The position numbers and the translations under genes are program-made. A stretch of DNA of 64,000 nt from Nematostella vectensis. Lineage: Eukaryota; Cnidaria; Anthozoa; Actiniaria; Edwardsiidae. The notes beneath the pieces are model-generated. The model was not told the DNA's origin. It saw nothing but the letters and a program-made list of their open reading frames with translations, and did no database searches. Location: NCBI RefSeq assembly GCF_932526225.1, contig NC_064043.1, positions 1,943,501-2,007,500 of the forward strand. Direction: 5' to 3'. Of this stretch, positions 61,201 to 64,000 are shown piece after piece (within the stretch, counting starts at the first letter, position 1; each line of letters opens with the position of its first letter).

Positions 61201-63967
61201 ACTCTATCAGATCCTTTACTTGCTCTTGTATCTCGGACGCACTCTCCTCCCCAGCATCTGAAGAACACTCGCTGCCTGCAGCAGGGCTAAGGAGGGGAAT
61301 TACATATGTTACCTACTAACATCCTCTGACATAGCCCTAGGGACACCATAGAAAAAGCACTAAGGCATGGCAACAATAGAAATGAAATGATGACATTTCT
61401 TGTAAGGGATAACGACTTTAGCGATAGCAAGCCAGACATAATGTCAACCTTTACTAAATGAAATGCTAAGCGTAGCTACATATGCTTCGTAGTAACATAG
61501 CTGTCCCAGCAAGCTTCAAATCGATCTAGCTATAGGTATATACATGTATAAACAAACACATTTATACAGCTAAAGTAATCATATACATCCAAGATAAAAC
61601 GCTAATGTATCCAACGGGTTATACGTATCGATAGATATTGTAGGATACAATACTTATATGTAAAAAAAACACTGTCGCTGCATGTCCAAGACATCACGCT
61701 TACATGTCCAAGACATTATACTAACATGTCCAAGACATCATACTAACATGTCAAAGACATCATACTAACAAGTCCAAGACATCATACTAACAAGTCCAAG
61801 ACATCATACTAACAAGTCCAAGACATCATACTAACATGTCCAAGACATCATACTAACATGTCCAAGACATCATACTAACATGTCCAAGACATCATACTAA
61901 CATGTCCAAGACATTATACTAACATGTCCAAGACATTATACTAACATGTCCAAGACATCACGCTTACATGTCCAAGACATCACGCTTAAATGTCCAAGAC
62001 ATCACGCTTAAATGTCCAAGACATCACGCTTACATGTCCAAGACATCACGCTTACATGTCCAAGACATCATACTAACATGTCCAAGACATTACACTAACA
62101 TGTCCAAGACATTATACTAACATGTCAAAGACATCATACTAACATGTCCAAGACATCATACTAACATGTACGAGACATCACGCTTACATGTCCAAGACAT
62201 CACGCTTACATGTCCAAGACATCACGCTTACATGTCCAAGACATCACGCTTAAATGTCCAAGACATCACGCTTACATGTCCAAGACATCATACTAACATG
62301 TCCAAGACGTCATACTAACAAGTCCAAGACACCATACTAACAAGTCCAAGACATCATACTAACATGTCCAAGACATTATACTAACAAGTCCAAAACATCA
62401 CGCTTACATGTCCAAGACATCATACTAACATGTTCAAGACATTATACTAACAAGTCCAAAACATCACGCTTGCATGTACGAGACATCATACTTACATGTA
62501 CAAGACATCATACTAACATGTCCAAGACATCATACTAACAAGTCAAAGACATCATACTAACATGTCCAAGACATTATACTAACATGTTCAAGACATTATA
62601 CTTACATGTCCAAGACATTATACTAACATGTCCAAGACATTATACTAACATGTCCAAGACATTATACTAGCATGTCCAAGACATTATACTAGCATGTCCA
62701 AGACATTATACTAACATGTCCAAGACATTATACTAACATGTCCAAGACATTATACTAGCATGTCCAAGACATTATACTAGCATGTCCAAGACATTATACT
62801 AACATGTCCGATGGCTCAGTGCCAGCACTGACTCCCGAGCTTCCACTACGTTTTTCAGCTCCGCCATTCACCCGTTGGCCTACGGCGCCAGCACCACAGC
62901 CAAAATTCTCGGAAACTCGCACCATGCTCCCTAGGTCTAGTGTCCACAGGGATTTCTGGAGTCCCCCATGCTTTTTCAAGCCCTGCTCGGACACCGTCAT
63001 GAACTTGAAGAGAGGCTCCGCCACTGTGATGTAATTCCCGTGACATACTAGCAACACCACAAGGTTGATCAACAAGCGCTTGCAGTGTTCATAGACCATT
63101 GCCTTGCCGTGGTCCAGCCCTGGAAATGATAAAAACACATTTCGGAATAACCTAGAGTTCCACTGGATCTGTTTGTGTTTTTACGAATATAGCCTTCTAG
63201 GCGACTCTCCAGTGGGTTGTTTCGTAAAATAACTATTTTCGGAGTTCCGGGATTCCATTCCATTGGAATAAACCCACTGGAGAGCCGGCTAGAAGGCTAT
63301 AACGAATAACGTTACAGTTGTACTGTTGTACTATACTGTTGTTGTTGTTGTTATTTTGCTGCTGTTGTCGTTATTGTTGTTCGCCAACTCTCAAAATGAA
63401 AAGCTTGTGAGTACCTAGAAAGATCACGTGAAGCATCAGGGGCAGATGTCGTCCCCAGTCCTCCTGCGCTTGATCAAGCACCAGCTCGGTGAGCAGCATC
63501 AGCGCAAAGTTACACCTGTTGGAACGACAATGCAAGCATCAATACACAAACACCTTTTCCTAACACAGCATTGCAACGATAAACTTAGTTTTCCATCGTA
63601 CCTGGTGGCTGCTTACCTCGGTCAAGTGATTTTACAGTAGACAGAGTTTTACACCCTGGTTTGGGGGAATAGACCGGGATTATCGAACAGAGTGCATTGC
63701 CACTCTTCCCTTGTTTCCCATTATTCCCTGCTTACCTGTACAACGAAGCAGCAGTGGCGGCAAATGGCAGTACATCCGCAAGGGGCGCGTAATAGGAGGG
63801 TGTGTCCGGTACAGGCAGAGGTACGGGTGCACCCCGTCTATGGACCTGTAGGGCCCACTCCAGTGGCCAGTAGCGGTCAGAGGTGAGAGTGGTAATGTCG
63901 TTACCGTCCTCCTCTTCTTCGGGTTTAGCAAGAGGTGCTGCTTCCGCTTGCTCGCTGGATACAGTTG
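43209..63967 (-). CDS. FRYL: Furry/FRYL homologue, C-terminal two thirds (5' end outside window)
   Basis: Furry proteins are very large HEAT/ARM-like scaffolds that activate NDR/Tricornered kinases and shape cell polarity and microtubules. Nineteen exons (5'-3'): 63967-63736, 63515-63415, 63119-62804, 61286-61188, 60928-60807, 60384-60197, 58830-58478, 58188-58038, 57708-57598, 57092-56993, 56735-56638, 56340-56176, 55769-55629, 55441-55145, 54786-54616, 48736-48512, 48288-45530, 45143-44492, 43643-43209 (TGA). All 18 joins are in phase, about 2237 residues. Family landmarks: LPLMLHVIFLGLDH, SSRHYAGRSFQVFRSLKVPL, GYVMEILLTLEAA, YWKESLDILKFAVS, LPGRTLAFTFDLSATPVIGR, TRERLVTVLQTCGHNVGLK, then the conserved C-terminal helical region (QMELCQCLYKMHFHFLLL). 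Vertebrate FRY and FRYL are paralogues, so the symbol is approximate. The first exon shown starts with two bases of a split codon. Confidence 0.95.
43930..44372. repeat. 30-bp minisatellite, about 15 copies, in the last FRY intron
   Basis: Unit TGACCGCAACCTCACCCCCT then TCGCTTTTGA, alternating GACCGCA and GACCCCA versions. One copy late in the array has an extra C. The 30-bp period leaves open frames on both strands that are not genes. On the FRY strand each unit contains GGGGGTGAGG, a donor-like sequence, but no exon-derived bases. Confidence 0.95.
44459..44494 (-). repeat. Tandem duplication of a FRY splice donor
   Basis: CCAGCCCTTACC occurs at 44461-44472 and 44481-44492, separated by AGTATGAC. 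On the minus strand the true donor is GCGGAG/GTAAGGGCTGG, and a second CTG/GTAAGGGCTGG lies 20 bp into the intron. Confidence 0.8.
45530..48288 (-). CDS. FRYL: Giant 2759-nt FRY exon encoding an acidic, probably disordered segment
   Basis: Encodes 919 codons with one open frame, bounded by TGTGTCACAG/CTGAAT and CCATCTAG/GTATGT. The composition is rich in Asp, Glu, Ser and Asn with few hydrophobic clusters. Near the N-terminus it has an internal repeat built on EKWTDSFQEK-like 9-11-residue units (about 48040-48120). The position matches the acidic linker of vertebrate FRY/FRYL, but the vertebrate linker is several times shorter. I recognise no domain inside. Possible roles such as a docking or phosphorylation hub are inference. 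Confidence 0.85.
49104..54636 (-). repeat. 36-bp minisatellite made from a FRY exon end and donor, about 153 copies
   Basis: On the minus strand each unit reads GACAAAGACGATCAG, the last codons (DKDDQ) of FRY exon 54616-54786, then the donor GTCAGG, then GTACACAAGGGGTAT. The exon is the first unit. Occasional 37-bp units (CCCCTTTGTGTACC, for example near 49606, 50004, 50221, 51233, 53402) break the frame every few hundred bases, so the array is intronic rather than one coding repeat. Higher-order structure: the marker TGACATGATCGTTTTTGTCA is at about 49654 and 52366, and the similar TGACACGATCGTTTTTGTCA at about 51280 and 53017. Confidence 0.97.
54616..54786 (-). CDS. FRYL: FRY exon whose 3' end seeded the 36-bp array
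   Basis: 57 codons from RRTRERLVTVLQTCGHNVGL to SSDEDLSADKDDQ, with donor CAG/GTCAGG. The TRERLVTVLQTCG and PSVVFSSSSD segments match FRY/FRYL. If splicing slid to the next five downstream donors, the protein would gain one to five units of VRVHKGYDKDDQ before a TAG at 54415-54417. Confidence 0.93.
55905..56136 (-). mobile_element. tRNA-derived SINE in a FRY intron
   Basis: Read on the minus strand, the head has a perfect A-box consensus TAGCCCAGTGG (56116-56126) and a near B box GGCTCAAACCC (56073-56083). The body shares GGCTTAACGTCCTTATCCGA and GAAGAG (plus-strand sense) with the copies near 13690 and 13930. Confidence 0.75.
57100..57460. repeat. About 33-bp tandem repeat in a FRY intron
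   Basis: About eleven degenerate copies of a unit such as CATAAGTCATGAGCACGTTG then TCACGCAACACAT. It starts 8 bases beyond an exon acceptor (exon start 57092) but the unit holds no exon sequence. Confidence 0.9.
58820..59850 (-). repeat. 34-bp minisatellite made from a FRY splice acceptor, about 30 copies
   Basis: On the minus strand each unit reads ACCCGATTCCCATCCTTGTG then TAG/GGCTATGTGAT, that is the intron end and AG plus the first 11 bases of FRY exon 58830-58478 (GYVM). The exon is the last unit. Copies are highly uniform, with a few variants (AAACAAGG, GGGGATCG, ATATAGGCC). Confidence 0.96.
61675..62812 (-). repeat. 22-bp minisatellite containing a FRY splice donor, about 52 copies
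   Basis: On the minus strand the unit is GGACATGTTAGTATAATGTC plus two. FRY exon 63119-62804 ends CCATCGGACAT/GTTAGT, so the unit carries the last six exon bases and the donor. Variants with AAGCGTGATGTC replace the GTTAGTATAATG core in blocks (for example 61946-62055 and 62175-62275), abolishing the donor there. Confidence 0.94.
63181..63309. mobile_element. Small MITE-like foldback in a FRY intron
   Basis: TTACGAATATAGCCTTCTAG and the following 18 bases (63181-63218) are matched by the inverted complement at 63271-63309 (AACCCACTGGAGAGCCGGCT and AGAAGGCTATAACGAATAA). The arms are about 38 bp with a few mismatches; total 129 bp. Confidence 0.75.
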
Positions 63968-64000
63968 CTGTAAGGTACAAGGTATACTGTCACTAATTGG

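Overview
The window looks like animal nuclear DNA: AT-rich, with many short GT-AG introns, tRNA-derived SINEs, MITE-like foldback elements and a very heavy load of minisatellites. The protein-coding content is metazoan (KLF-type zinc finger, UCHL3-type deubiquitinase, SLC30A9/ZnT9, Furry/FRYL), and a Pam17-type mitochondrial import-motor subunit, best known from fungi, is also present. I infer an early-branching invertebrate, most likely an anthozoan cnidarian such as a sea anemone. That is inference from gene content and style, not a database match.

Layout. 1-3336: gene-poor flank. 3337-7346 (-): KLF gene ending in three C2H2 fingers, with a possible first coding exon at 10075-10173. 10985-12738: three related minisatellites. 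12740-16090: AT-rich DNA with SINEs, MITEs and G/C-run repeats. 16091-17542 (-): complete three-exon Pam17 gene, head-to-head with 17841-29501 (+): complete ten-exon UCHL3 gene, whose intron 9 is almost wholly a 37-bp minisatellite of about 6.5 kb. 30540-41436 (-): complete 19-exon SLC30A9 gene, tail-to-tail with UCHL3. 43209-63967 (-): the 3' nineteen coding exons of a Furry/FRYL gene whose 5' part lies beyond the right edge. All exon chains were assembled by hand; every junction joined in phase without internal stops, except the link from the candidate KLF first exon.

Main observation. Tandem repeats make up roughly 20 kb of the 64 kb, and many are anchored on splice junctions: the repeat unit carries the end of an exon plus its splice site. 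Five arrays are of this kind: SLC30A9 exon 8 donor (about 51 copies), SLC30A9 exon 12 donor (5), FRY donors at 54616 (about 153) and 62804 (about 52), and a FRY acceptor at 58830 (about 30). Three more junctions are simply duplicated (Pam17 exon 1 donor, UCHL3 exon 7 acceptor, FRY donor at 44492). The locus therefore holds roughly 300 near-identical copies of real splice sites. In SLC30A9 each 59-bp unit resembles a complete in-frame 33-nt micro-exon encoding the zinc-site motif. In FRY the first five downstream donors would each add 12 residues in frame.

The genes are not a functional pathway. Pam17 and SLC30A9 are both mitochondrial; UCHL3 and FRY are general cell-biological genes; KLF is a transcription factor.
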